A stretch of DNA of 64,000 nucleotides from the NCBI RefSeq assembly GCF_000786695.1, contig NZ_CP009962.1, positions 186,001-250,000 of the forward strand, written 5' to 3'. A program made the translations under genes and the position numbers. Origin of the DNA: Collimonas arenae. Its GTDB lineage: Bacteria > Pseudomonadota > Gammaproteobacteria > Burkholderiales > Burkholderiaceae_D. The notes beneath the pieces are model-generated. The model saw nothing but the letters and a program-made list of their open reading frames with translations, was not told the origin of the DNA and ran no database searches. Positions 35,330 through 43,998 of the stretch are shown here, piece after piece; the first letter of the stretch is position 1; the number at the start of each line of letters is the position of its first letter.

Positions 35330-37747
35330 ATGAGCGGTTCAAGTCAACATCTCCCGCCGCAAAGCCGGCTGCACAGGCTGGTTGCGGGGCTGGAGTCGGT
35401 TCTCTTCAAACGGCGTTTTGCAGTGCTGCTGACCTTTGCGGTATTCACCGTATGCATGGCGGTGCTGGCGCTGGGCTTGCGCATGTCGGCCGGTTTCGAA
35501 AAGACCTTGCCGCAGCAGCATGAATATATCAAGACCTTCAACCAGTACCGGGAAGCGCTGTTCGGCGCCAACCGCCTGATCGTGGTGGTGCATGCGCGCC
35601 GAGGCACGATATGGAATCCGCCGGTGCTGCGCCAGTTGCTGGGTGTGACCGATGCGGTGAATTATTTGCAAGGCGTGGACCGCAGCAGCGTCATGTCCCT
35701 GTGGACGCCGAACGTGTTCTTCACCGAAATCACGGAGGAGGGCTTCAAGGCGCTGCCGATCACCGGCGGCGACATCATCCCGGAAAAGCTGAATCCGCAA
35801 GTGATCGCCGACATCCGTGAGCGCGTCGTCGCCGGCGGTTATCTCGGCAACCTGGTGTCGCGTGACCAGACCAGCGCCATGGTGCTGGCCGAGCTGCAAG
35901 ACAGCGATCCGCAAACCGGCCAGCCGCTCGATTACCGCGCCTTCAACCAACTGCTGGAAAACAAGGTACGCAAACAGTTTGAAAATGCCGACGTCGATAT
36001 CCAGATCATCGGCTTCGCCAAAGCCATCGGCGATATCGGCGAAGAAGCCAGCAAGGTCATGGTGTTCTTCGGCATCGCCTTGCTGCTGACCGGCTTGTCG
36101 GTGTACTGGTATTGCCGCTCCCTGCGGCTGACCTTGCTGCCGCTGGTGTGTTCGCTCAGTTCGCTGGTGTGGCAATTCGGCACTTTGCGGCTGCTTGGTT
36201 TCGGCCTCGATCCGCTGGCGATCCTGGTGCCGTTCCTGGTGTTCGCCATCGGAGTGTCGCACGGCGTACAGCAGATCAATTTCATCGTACGCGAGATTGC
36301 CGACGGCAAGAATACCGAACAGGCAGCACGCCACAGCTTCACCGGCCTGCTGATACCGGGCACGCTGGCGCTGGTGACCGCCTTCATCAGCTTCATCACG
36401 CTGACCTTGATTCCGATTCCGATGATCCGCGAACTGGCGATTGCGGCATCGATAGGCGTCGGCTACAAGATCGTCACCAACCTGGTGATGCTGCCGATTG
36501 CAGCTTCGTGCTTTAGTTTTTCGCGCGATTACGCGCAACGCGCCATCGGCCGCCGCGAGCAGCATAGCCGTTGGTTGAGCTGGCTGGCGCTGGTAGCGCG
36601 GCCGCGCAATGCATGGATCGTGGTGGCCTTGGGAACCGCTCTGTTCGGCGTCGCCGTCTGGCAAAGCCAGGGACGTCATGTCGGCAGTCTGCAAGCCGGC
36701 GCTGCCGAGCTGCGACCGGAGGCGCGTTTCAACCGCGACGCCGCCGATATCACGGCGCGTTTCGATGTCGGCCTGGATTGGCTGACCGTCGTGTTTGAAG
36801 TAGCGCCGACCGGCAAGCTGGATGCCTGCGCGCGACCCGACGCGCAATTGTTCATGGACGATTTTGCGCAACAGATGAGTGGCGTCCCCGGCGTGATGTC
36901 GGTGCGCTCTGTGGCCGATGTGCTGAAGGGCGTCAACGCCGGCCTCAACGAAGGCAATCCGAAGATGAACACCATCACCCGCGATGCGCGCGGTCTTGGC
37001 TCGCAGTTCGGCAGCGCGAATAACCAGCTGCATGGTTTCTCCTCATCCGATTGCCGGGCGCAAGGCGTCAACCTGTACCTGAGCGACCACAAGGCGACCA
37101 CCATCAAAGGCGTAGTCGCAGCCGTCGAAGAATTCCGCCGCAACAACCAGCTGAACGGAGTCAAGATCCGCCTGGCCAGCGGCAACGCCGGGGTCCAGGC
37201 TGCCACCAACGAAGTGCTGGAACGCAGCGAACTGCCGATGATGCTATACGTGTACGCGGCGATTTTGATACTGGTGCTGCTGGCCTATCGCGACTGGCGC
37301 GCCATGCTGGCTTGCTGCCTGCCTTTGACGGTGGCCACCTGGCTGGGTTACTGGTTCATGAAGGACTTGAATATCGGCCTCACCGTGGCGACCTTGCCGG
37401 TGATGGTGCTGGCGACCGGCATCGGCGTCGACTACGCGTTCTATATTTACAACCGCCTGCAATTGCATCTCGGCGCCGGCGTCGATATCAGCAGCGCGGT
37501 AGAGCGCACCTTGCATGAAACCGGCGTGGCGACCATCTTTACCGCGCTGACGCTATCGATAGGCGTGGCGACCTGGTCGTTCTCGCCGCTGCAATTCCAG
37601 GCCGACATGGGCAAGCTCCTGACCTTCATGTTCCTGGTCAACATGGTGATGGCGGTGACGTTGCTGCCGGCTTTTGCGGTGGTGCTGGAGAGTCTGTTTC
37701 CCCGTCGTTCCGGCACACTGCGCGCGCCATCTTTTGCCGCTCATTGA
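35330..37747 (+). CDS. RND/MMPL-family transporter
   Basis: 805 aa with about 12 transmembrane helices in two halves: one after the N-terminus plus five around 250-430, and the second set at about 640-790. Two large periplasmic loops (about 65-240 and 445-630) separate them. Motifs such as AIGVSHGVQQINFIVRE and VLATGIGVDYAFYIYNRL are the conserved RND proton-relay regions. I use the ATG at 35330; the frame is open to 35267 inside the DUF1302 gene. No membrane-fusion partner is encoded; DUF1329/DUF1302 may replace it. Confidence 0.9.
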   Translation: MSGSSQHLPPQSRLHRLVAGLESVLFKRRFAVLLTFAVFTVCMAVLALGLRMSAGFEKTLPQQHEYIKTFNQYREALFGANRLIVVVHARRGTIWNPPVLRQLLGVTDAVNYLQGVDRSSVMSLWTPNVFFTEITEEGFKALPITGGDIIPEKLNPQVIADIRERVVAGGYLGNLVSRDQTSAMVLAELQDSDPQTGQPLDYRAFNQLLENKVRKQFENADVDIQIIGFAKAIGDIGEEASKVMVFFGIALLLTGLSVYWYCRSLRLTLLPLVCSLSSLVWQFGTLRLLGFGLDPLAILVPFLVFAIGVSHGVQQINFIVREIADGKNTEQAARHSFTGLLIPGTLALVTAFISFITLTLIPIPMIRELAIAASIGVGYKIVTNLVMLPIAASCFSFSRDYAQRAIGRREQHSRWLSWLALVARPRNAWIVVALGTALFGVAVWQSQGRHVGSLQAGAAELRPEARFNRDAADITARFDVGLDWLTVVFEVAPTGKLDACARPDAQLFMDDFAQQMSGVPGVMSVRSVADVLKGVNAGLNEGNPKMNTITRDARGLGSQFGSANNQLHGFSSSDCRAQGVNLYLSDHKATTIKGVVAAVEEFRRNNQLNGVKIRLASGNAGVQAATNEVLERSELPMMLYVYAAILILVLLAYRDWRAMLACCLPLTVATWLGYWFMKDLNIGLTVATLPVMVLATGIGVDYAFYIYNRLQLHLGAGVDISSAVERTLHETGVATIFTALTLSIGVATWSFSPLQFQADMGKLLTFMFLVNMVMAVTLLPAFAVVLESLFPRRSGTLRAPSFAAH

Positions 37748-37755
37748 GAATATCC

Positions 37756-38808
37756 ATGCGATCAATGCCAATCATCTCGCGTAAGTACAAGACGCCATTG
37801 ACCGGCTGGCTAAGCGCAGCCTTTTTGGCGCTGTCGGCCTTCAGCACAGTTGCTCACGCCGCGGAGTCCGTCACCTCCGATTGGCCCACCAATCGCCCCG
37901 CACAGATTCGTGCGCAGGCCGCCAGCACTTCCTTGCTGGCGGCAACCGTCGCCGGAGAAGGGCCTGGCGGCCGGATCATCGCCGTCGGCGATCACGGCGT
38001 CATTCTGCTCTCCGACGACGGCAAGACATATCGCCAGGCCCGCAGCGTGCCGACCCGCACTATGCTGACCTCGGTGGTCTTCATCGACCGCAACAACGGC
38101 TGGGCCGCCGGCCACGATGGCGTGATCCTGAAAACCGCCGACGGCGGCGATACCTGGAAGCTCTTGCGCCAGCAATACGGCGAAGAGCAGCCGATCTTGT
38201 CGATCTGGTTTGGCGACGCCAGCAACGGCCTGGCAGTGGGTTTGTTCGGCATGGCGCTGAGCACCGCCGACGGCGGCCGGACATGGGGTCAAGTGAAGCT
38301 GAGCGATGGCGACGCCGCCGACCGGCATCTGTACCGGATTCTCGCCACTCAAAGCGGCGCGCTGCTGATCATGGCCGAGGCCGGCACGGTGTTCCGTTCG
38401 GAAGACGGCGGCAAGCATTGGGAGGTGATCGACACTGGCGAGAAAGGCTCGCTATGGAGCGCTGTGGCGTTTTCCGACAATGGCGTCAGCACCGTGGTGG
38501 CGGTCGGCATGCGCGGCCACATCATCCGCAGCACCGACGATGGCAAGAGCTGGCAAGCGATCGCCTCCGGCACCACGCAATCGCTGACCGACGTCGCCCG
38601 GCTATCGGGATCGGGGCAAAACCTGGCGATTGGCGGCATGGGCGGCACGCTATTGTCCAGCAGCGATGGCGGCCGTCATTTCAAATCTGAGAAAAACCTC
38701 GAAGACGCACCCATCACCGCACTGCTCAAAGCGCCCGGTGCCGGGCCGGCGCAGCTGGCGCTGTTTTCCATGGCCGGCGTGCTGCAACCGCCTGCTGCCA
38801 AGCCATAG
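37756..38808 (+). CDS. YCF48/BNR-repeat exported protein
   Basis: 350 aa with a signal peptide (ending VAHAAE near residue 37). Repeated segments GWAAGHDGVILKTADGGDTW, NGLAVGLFGMALSTADGGRT, LLIMAEAGTVFRSEDGGKHW, MRGHIIRSTDDGKSWQAI and GGTLLSSSDGGRHF form the beta-propeller blades of the photosystem-assembly YCF48/BNR family. It lies 8 bp after the RND gene. Such a propeller is a regular partner in DUF1329/DUF1302/RND clusters; its biochemical role is unknown. Confidence 0.87.
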   Translation: MRSMPIISRKYKTPLTGWLSAAFLALSAFSTVAHAAESVTSDWPTNRPAQIRAQAASTSLLAATVAGEGPGGRIIAVGDHGVILLSDDGKTYRQARSVPTRTMLTSVVFIDRNNGWAAGHDGVILKTADGGDTWKLLRQQYGEEQPILSIWFGDASNGLAVGLFGMALSTADGGRTWGQVKLSDGDAADRHLYRILATQSGALLIMAEAGTVFRSEDGGKHWEVIDTGEKGSLWSAVAFSDNGVSTVVAVGMRGHIIRSTDDGKSWQAIASGTTQSLTDVARLSGSGQNLAIGGMGGTLLSSSDGGRHFKSEKNLEDAPITALLKAPGAGPAQLALFSMAGVLQPPAAKP

Positions 38809-38857
38809 CGCAGGCTATCCGGCATTCCTCAGTTTGATTACCTGAGACGTAATCGAC

Positions 38858-38940
38858 CGTGCTCCCTGGCGGGCGGAGAATGTTTCTGTCGACAACGACA
38901 AAACATTCTCCCTAAACCAACGATACTTTGATGGAGCACG
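38858..38940 (+). promoter_or_regulatory. Nested inverted repeats pairing with a ribosome binding site
   Basis: Outer arms CGTGCTCC (38858-38865) and GGAGCACG (38933-38940); inner arms GGAGAATGTTT (38875-38885) and AAACATTCTCC (38901-38911). The outer right arm contains GGAG, the Shine-Dalgarno of the ATG at 38944, so folding would hide it. Alternatively the inner palindrome is an operator. Confidence 0.6.
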
Positions 38941-38943
38941 ATC

Positions 38944-39342
38944 ATGACTGAACTCAATCACAGCGCAACCATTGCCGACCAGGCCCACGCTATCGCCAGC
39001 CGCTACATCGCAGCCTGGAGCGAAACCGACGTCGCCCGCCGCCGCGCCCTGATCGCGACAGTATTCACGCCCGAAGCCGTGTATCTCGATCCGATGGCGC
39101 GCAGCGCCGGCCACGACGGCCTGGACGCCATGATCGGCGCGGTGCAGCAACAGTTTGCCGGGCTGCGTTTCAAACTGCATGGCAAACAGGATGGCCACAA
39201 CGATGTGGTGCGCTTTTTCTGGACCCTAGGGGCCGACGGTGCGGAACCGGTGGCTTACGGCACCGACATCGCGGTGGTGGCCGCCGACGGCCGCATCAGC
39301 AAGGTCACCGGCTTCCTGGATGCAATGGCGCTTCCTGCATAG
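38944..39342 (+). CDS. SnoaL/NTF2-like small protein
   Basis: 132 aa with the cone-shaped NTF2-like fold pattern: an N-terminal helix (ADQAHAIASRYIAAWSETD), VYLDPMARSAGHDGLDAMIG, FKLHGKQDGHNDVVRFFWTL and VAYGTDIAVVAADGRI. Family members bind or isomerise small hydrophobic ligands, often as subunits of oxygenases. No catalytic pair is certain. The next gene, an XRE regulator, begins 46 bp later and is probably co-transcribed. Confidence 0.82.
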   Translation: MTELNHSATIADQAHAIASRYIAAWSETDVARRRALIATVFTPEAVYLDPMARSAGHDGLDAMIGAVQQQFAGLRFKLHGKQDGHNDVVRFFWTLGADGAEPVAYGTDIAVVAADGRISKVTGFLDAMALPA

Positions 39343-39388
39343 CGGCGGATAGCACGCTACACTGCGGATAATTCTTCGGAGGCAACTT

Positions 39389-40258
39389 ATGGGTGCATCA
39401 CAACTGGCAGCGGAAGCGGGTAGCAAAGAGGACTCCGAGCGGGCCGCCCGCAACCGCTATTTCAACGACTTTGCAGCGGCCCTGCGTTACTGGCGCGACA
39501 AACGCGGCTATAGCCAGCTGCGTTTGTCGACCGAAAGCCAGATCTCCCAGCGCCACATCAGTTTCCTGGAAAGCGGGCGCTCGCAACCGAGCCGGGAACT
39601 GATCCTCAAACTCGGCACGGTGCTGGACATCCCGCTGCGCCAGCGCAATGTGATGCTGCTGGCGGCGGGATTCGCACCGGCCTATCAGGAGCGTAAATTG
39701 TCCGATCCGGAACTGGCCTCGGTCAAGCAGGCGCTGGATTTCATGCTGGCCCAGCAGGCACCGTACCCGGCGCTGGTGGTAGACCGGCTGTGGAACCTGG
39801 TCATGAGCAACGGCCCGGCCGCCATGATGATCCGCTGGCTGCTGGACATGCCGGATGCGCAGCCAATCCCGCGTGAAGGCGTCAACGTCCTCAAGCTGAT
39901 GCTGGACCCGCAAGCGATCCGCAAATACCTCGTCAACTGGCAAGACGTCAGCGCCGATCTGCTGCATTGGATCCAGCGCGAAGCCATGAGCGACGGCCCC
40001 GGCAGCGAAGCCACCGGATTGCTGGAGCAATTGGTAGCGCTTCCTGGCGTCAAAGCCGCGACGCAAGCGCCGAATCTCGACACGCGCGTGCTGCCGTTCC
40101 TGGCGATGACGATCCGCAAGGATGACGTTGAACTGAACCTGTTCACCTCGATCACCACCATGGGCACGCCGCACGACGTCACCGTGCACGAGCTGCGGAT
40201 AGAGTCGTTCTTCCCGGCGGATGCGGTGACTGCCGCCTGGTTTAAAAGCCGCGCCTAG
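39389..40258 (+). CDS. XRE regulator with MmyB-like ligand-binding domain
   Basis: 289 aa. The N-terminal HTH (about 30-85) includes RGYSQLRLSTESQISQRHIS and FLESGRSQPSRELILKL. The rest is the MmyB-like ligand-binding domain with YPALVVDRLWNLVMSNGPAA and the C-terminal TLGTPHDVTVHEL-like segment (TMGTPHDVTVHELRIESFFP). CGGAGG stands before the ATG. It may autoregulate the SnoaL/regulator pair through the palindrome at 38875-38911. Confidence 0.9.
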   Translation: MGASQLAAEAGSKEDSERAARNRYFNDFAAALRYWRDKRGYSQLRLSTESQISQRHISFLESGRSQPSRELILKLGTVLDIPLRQRNVMLLAAGFAPAYQERKLSDPELASVKQALDFMLAQQAPYPALVVDRLWNLVMSNGPAAMMIRWLLDMPDAQPIPREGVNVLKLMLDPQAIRKYLVNWQDVSADLLHWIQREAMSDGPGSEATGLLEQLVALPGVKAATQAPNLDTRVLPFLAMTIRKDDVELNLFTSITTMGTPHDVTVHELRIESFFPADAVTAAWFKSRA

Positions 40259-40348
40259 GCAGCCGCAAGTGGGTGGACAGATATAGGCATACAATGCTGA
40301 TGCCTGTAGGTAACTAAACCTGTTCATTCCCTATTGCGGAGAAAATAA

Positions 40349-40888
40349 ATGTTGAGAAAGATATCGGGCATCACGCTGGCATGCTGCACATTGCTGACCG
40401 CTTGCGCAACCACGCCGGCGATCGCACCGATTACGGTCCCGGACAACCTGAATGTCGCACCCGGCCAGACCTTGTCGCTGGAAGCCAAGGCGACCGGCGT
40501 GCAAATTTACCAATGCGGCGAAGCGAAAACCGACGCCGGAAAATTCGTGTGGAATTTCGTAGCGCCACAGGCCGATCTGTTCGACCAGGACGGCAAGAAA
40601 ATAGGCAAGCACTATGCCGGCCCGACCTGGGAATCGACCGATGGCAGCAAGGTGGTCGGCGCTGTGCAGGCGCAAAGCAAGAGCCCGGATGCAAACGATA
40701 TTGCATGGCTGCTGCTGAGCGCCAAATCGACTTCCGGCATCGGCGTTTTCGGCATGACGAAAAGCATCCAGCGCTTGCAGACTCTCGGTGGTGCTGCACC
40801 GTCCGACGGCTGCGACCAGGCACATCTTGGGCAGGAAACGCGTGTGCCTTATCAGGCTATTTATCGTTTTTACTCAGCGAAGTCTTAG
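40349..40888 (+). CDS. DUF3455 lipoprotein
   Basis: 179 aa. Lipoprotein signal with lipobox LLTAC (Cys about residue 19). DUF3455 features: GVQIYQCGEA, WNFVAPQADLFDQDGKKIGK, HYAGPTWESTDGSKVVG, and the C-terminal RVPYQAIYRFY. GCGGAGAAAATAA leads the ATG. The family is secreted or surface-associated in soil bacteria and of unknown function. Stand-alone gene. Confidence 0.88.
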   Translation: MLRKISGITLACCTLLTACATTPAIAPITVPDNLNVAPGQTLSLEAKATGVQIYQCGEAKTDAGKFVWNFVAPQADLFDQDGKKIGKHYAGPTWESTDGSKVVGAVQAQSKSPDANDIAWLLLSAKSTSGIGVFGMTKSIQRLQTLGGAAPSDGCDQAHLGQETRVPYQAIYRFYSAKS

Positions 40889-40924
40889 CAGTTCACCCTT
40901 AACAAGCTATGACGTATCCAGCCG

Positions 40925-41485
40925 CTAGAATCTGGGTTGGTTGACCCCAACAATTATGAGTGTCCACATGATTGCCCCGATGACAATAATGATCCAATTC
41001 GATCGGCTGAATTTGGAATTCTCAGCGTGAGGAGAGGGTGTTGCCGCATTTATCCGATTTACATGTGCCTGCACCGGGAGCAAGTAAATGAATGAAAGCA
41101 AGTAGAGTAACAGCCACCGTCCTCCAAGTTGGGGCGAGACTGCAATTAGCACCCACCCCGCAGTCCATACGATGGGGGGCACAACTGCTCGCACTCCGAT
41201 CTGAGCGCCAAATTTGTGAATGCGGGAAAAGCATTGATAGCAGAAAAAGATCGAGAATACGGATCTAACGCCTGGGGCTATATTGGACTTCTCGCGGACT
41301 TTGATAATCCGCCAGTTTCGATAAAACCAATAGATCTCATAAAACCCCGCCGTGAAGATAGACATGATAGCGAGTTTGAAAAGAGACACCGCAAAAAATG
41401 GCGGGTCAATTTCAATAGTCTTGTAAAGCTGCGGCCCATTGGAAATATCATTTGGCTTGTCGGCACTCATTGAATCAGCGATCAT
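40925..41485 (-). CDS. DUF4234-like integral membrane protein
   Basis: 186 aa with about four hydrophobic segments (near residues 30-52, 105-125, 125-145 and 162-182). MSIFTAGFYEIYWFYRNWR matches the DUF4234 motif, where a Tyr/Trp-rich first helix is followed by a basic segment. Function unknown. The start at 41485 is preceded by AGGG; the Met at 41470 is an alternative. It is divergent from the micro-ORF/JmjC pair, sharing the AT-rich spacer with the palindrome at 41571-41598. Confidence 0.7.
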   Translation of the reverse strand: MIADSMSADKPNDISNGPQLYKTIEIDPPFFAVSLFKLAIMSIFTAGFYEIYWFYRNWRIIKVREKSNIAPGVRSVFSIFFCYQCFSRIHKFGAQIGVRAVVPPIVWTAGWVLIAVSPQLGGRWLLLYLLSFIYLLPVQAHVNRINAATPSPHAENSKFSRSNWIIIVIGAIMWTLIIVGVNQPRF

Positions 41486-41570
41486 ATTTCCCTGGAATCT
41501 TATTGTGCTTTCGCGAAAATCTAGGTTAGCCCATAGATTAATAATGTTGCGGCAAATTATCGTTTCTTAA

Positions 41571-41598
41571 TTGCATAATTCGCAAGTGAATTATGCAA
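41571..41598. promoter_or_regulatory. Perfect 11-6-11 inverted repeat
   Basis: TTGCATAATTC-GCAAGT-GAATTATGCAA. It lies 21 bp before the start of the 39-codon ORF and 85 bp from the divergent membrane protein gene. Strong candidate operator; the arms are AT-rich as for a repressor binding over a promoter. Confidence 0.75.
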
Positions 41599-41619
41599 AT
41601 TTCCAGAGAGGGACTGGCC

Positions 41620-41739
41620 ATGATCACCGTTAGTGAGACCGAAGAAGGCGTCTCGTACTCGTATTTCGGTAATGCGTCATTTCAAGACATGACCCCAGCT
41701 CCTCCATTAATAGACAATTTGCACAGTGATAGAAAATGA
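41620..41739 (+). CDS. 39-codon ORF coupled to a JmjC/cupin_8 gene
   Basis: An ATG preceded by a good GAGAGGG ribosome binding site (8 nt spacing) opens a 39-residue frame. It begins MITVSETEEGVSYSYF, has FQDMTPAPPLIDNLHSDRK at the end, and stops 3 bp before the ATG of the next gene, which has no clear ribosome binding site of its own. It may be a functional small protein, a leader for coupled translation or a peptide substrate of the neighbour. No family recognised. Confidence 0.45.
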   Translation: MITVSETEEGVSYSYFGNASFQDMTPAPPLIDNLHSDRK

Positions 41740-41742
41740 AAT

Positions 41743-42684
41743 ATGAAAAAGCAGGTAGCCGATAATCAAGAGCGGCCAGAGAAATCCCGATCACCAAGAT
41801 TACTGCCACCCCGCCCGTCATCGACGGCCATCTCGCCCGAAGAAGCCATTGCCAAAAAACAGGCGCGAGAGCGAAAGGACGCGCTGGTTCGCGGCGTCAC
41901 TTCGATACAGGAAATGCGTGAGGCGATCAAGCACGCGAGCCGCGACCTGCCTGTCATTTCAGAAGTGCCGCGCATGGGCACGCTCGACGCTGCTGCTTTC
42001 CGCATGCATGCAGCAAAAGGCTTGCCATTCGTCATCACCGGGCTCGTGGGCAAGTGGCCGCTATCCGCTCTCACGCCACAAACGCTGCGCGACCGCTTTG
42101 GCGAGCTGCACGTGCGCGCGCGGGTTGGCGACTATATCAATACCGCGTTCGCGCCTGACCGGGCGATGCAAGACATGTCGCTGCTGGCGTACCTTGAGCT
42201 TGTCGCAAATAACACGCAGGACCTGCCACCGTATCTGGGCAATCTCGAATTGCGCGAATTGAATGCCTTGTGCTACTGGCCCGCCTATTTTAAAAAAATG
42301 GGCCCGCCACGCTTTTGGCTTGGCCCATCGGGAACGGTGACGCCGCTGCATTGCGACTACGACGATAATGTTTTCGCACAGATCTGGGGCAGCAAGCGTA
42401 TTTTCCTGTCGCCGCCTCACCACGACGAGTTCCTATATCCGCGCGAGGCGAACGCCATCTTGTTCGGCTCGCCGTTTGATCCCGAGGCGCCGGATTTCGA
42501 GCAATTTCCGCTTGCCCGCCAGGCAGCAATGATCGAATGCATCATGCAGCCTGGTGAGCTCCTGTATGTGCCGGCGGGGTGGTATCACCAGGTTCGCTCG
42601 CTGACCTTTTCGCTTTCGGCGAACCGGTGGGCGAGAGCGCTGCCGTTGGCGTTGAGCGGGGATACTTCGTATAAGGTTGGCTAA
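41743..42684 (+). CDS. JmjC/cupin_8 Fe(II)/2-oxoglutarate-dependent oxygenase-like protein
   Basis: 313 aa. The basic, low-complexity N-terminus (1-50) precedes a cupin_8 domain. VTPLHCDYDDNVFAQIWGSK gives metal ligands H203 and D205, and PAGWYHQVRSLTFSLSANRW gives H282; K219 or R219-region residues follow the strand as in 2-oxoglutarate sites. Such enzymes hydroxylate protein or peptide side chains. The start has no ribosome binding site except inside the 39-codon ORF, implying coupling. The substrate is unknown. Confidence 0.88.
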   Translation: MKKQVADNQERPEKSRSPRLLPPRPSSTAISPEEAIAKKQARERKDALVRGVTSIQEMREAIKHASRDLPVISEVPRMGTLDAAAFRMHAAKGLPFVITGLVGKWPLSALTPQTLRDRFGELHVRARVGDYINTAFAPDRAMQDMSLLAYLELVANNTQDLPPYLGNLELRELNALCYWPAYFKKMGPPRFWLGPSGTVTPLHCDYDDNVFAQIWGSKRIFLSPPHHDEFLYPREANAILFGSPFDPEAPDFEQFPLARQAAMIECIMQPGELLYVPAGWYHQVRSLTFSLSANRWARALPLALSGDTSYKVG

Positions 42685-42921
42685 GTTGATCGAATCCGCA
42701 AGCAAAAAGGGGCCAGATGGTAAGAGTAATACTGAAAGATCCATGCCGATGGTCCAAGCAGGAGATCGGGGTTAGGTCATTGCAATAACGCATTGCAAGC
42801 GCCAGATCTGGGGCCATAACGCTATCTACACCAGAAAAAATGTAAAAATTTGGCTAACGCGTGTACATAAACATTCTTTGTTTTTGTGTCGCTGCAAAAC
42901 CTAACTCATTCCCTCTCTGCT

Positions 42922-43704
42922 TCAGCGGCCGCCATACCCCGCCTCGATCACCAGCTCCGTCCCGCTGACAAACCGGCTCGCATCCGACGCCAGATACAGA
43001 ATCCCCGCCGCCACATCCGTCGCCGAACCCCGCCCCGTCAGCATCTGCACCTCCGCCAAATCAACCAGCCTCTGCGTCAGATCGCCTTGCTTACGCAAAG
43101 CCTCCACCAGCGCCGGTGGCCGTGAAAACCCAGGATGGATCGTATTGACGCGGATATTGCGCGCCGCATAGCGCATCGCATTCATGTTGGCCATCCGGAG
43201 CGCCGCTTTCGCCGCATGGTCCGCCGCTTCATGTCGCTCATCCTCCAAAGCGCACAAGGACAGCACATTGACGATAGAACCACCACCAGCCCGCTCCATT
43301 GCTGCGATCACATGCTTGGAGCACAAGATGCTGCCGTTGACGTTGGCCGACATGGCCTTCTCCCACTGCGCCAGCGAGAGTCCCTGCGCCGACGGATTAT
43401 CCGCATCGATGCCGGCGCTGTTGACCAGGATATCGATACGGCCGAAATGGCCCTCCACCGCCGCCATCACTTGTTGCACTGCTTTGCGGTCGCTGACATC
43501 GAGCGACCAGAACCTGGCCCGCCCCTGTGCGCTGCCAAGCAACCAGGCGACGACCTGCCCCTCCTGCTCGCGCACGTCCAGGATAGCCAATCGGGCGCCG
43601 GCGGTGGAGAGAGCGCAGGCGATGTGGAGCGCGATGCCGCGTGCAGCGCCTGTGACCAGGGCGACTTTGTTTTTGAGGGAGAAGTAGGCGTTGAGTTGGT
43701 TCAT
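42922..43704 (-). CDS. SDR-family protein lacking the catalytic tyrosine
   Basis: 260 aa with SDR layout: TGAARGIA (18-25; third Gly replaced by Ala), NSAG (95-98), S149 and K166 present. The position 4 residues before K166 and 13 after S149, where Tyr is expected, is Asp162 (sequence AADHAAKAAL). The C-terminus has VSGTELVIEAGYG as in classical SDRs. ATG at 43704 with GAGG 7 nt upstream. It may be catalytically dead, regulatory, or use other chemistry. Stand-alone gene. Confidence 0.85.
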   Translation of the reverse strand: MNQLNAYFSLKNKVALVTGAARGIALHIACALSTAGARLAILDVREQEGQVVAWLLGSAQGRARFWSLDVSDRKAVQQVMAAVEGHFGRIDILVNSAGIDADNPSAQGLSLAQWEKAMSANVNGSILCSKHVIAAMERAGGGSIVNVLSLCALEDERHEAADHAAKAALRMANMNAMRYAARNIRVNTIHPGFSRPPALVEALRKQGDLTQRLVDLAEVQMLTGRGSATDVAAGILYLASDASRFVSGTELVIEAGYGGR

Positions 43705-43953
43705 GTTGGTCCTCGCAACTTGCGGCACTCCAAAAACGATGAAAGCGGGCTTTGGCAGATCGCTGTTTGGAGGGCTTTATGTCTTTAATTTTCACCACAT
43801 AAGGATCGCCTGCGTGACAACCTCAGGCGTACTAGCCTTGTAGTAGCAGCGTCGTTATTCATCAATTCGCCATTGCGTCCCTTAGCACGGAATCGAGGCT
43901 GATCTGTTCCCCGTAATTCGCCCCCTTTTTCTACGTAAGCTTTTGGGCCACAA

Positions 43954-43987
43954 ATAGTCCAAAATGGATTATTCCAAAACGGACTAT
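43954..43987. promoter_or_regulatory. Operator-like repeats upstream of the XRE gene
   Basis: ATAGTCC (43954-43960) and GGACTAT (43981-43987) are perfect outer arms. Inside are two copies of TCCAAAAYGGA (43958-43968 and 43973-43983) with a 15-bp period. The ATG at 43999 is 11 bp downstream. Probable autoregulatory site. Confidence 0.7.
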
Positions 43988-43998
43988 AGCATCATTCC

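Noticed and set aside
35339..37033. 564-codon minus-strand ORF
   Set aside because: Shadow of the RND gene; Gln/His/Asp-rich text with no domain.
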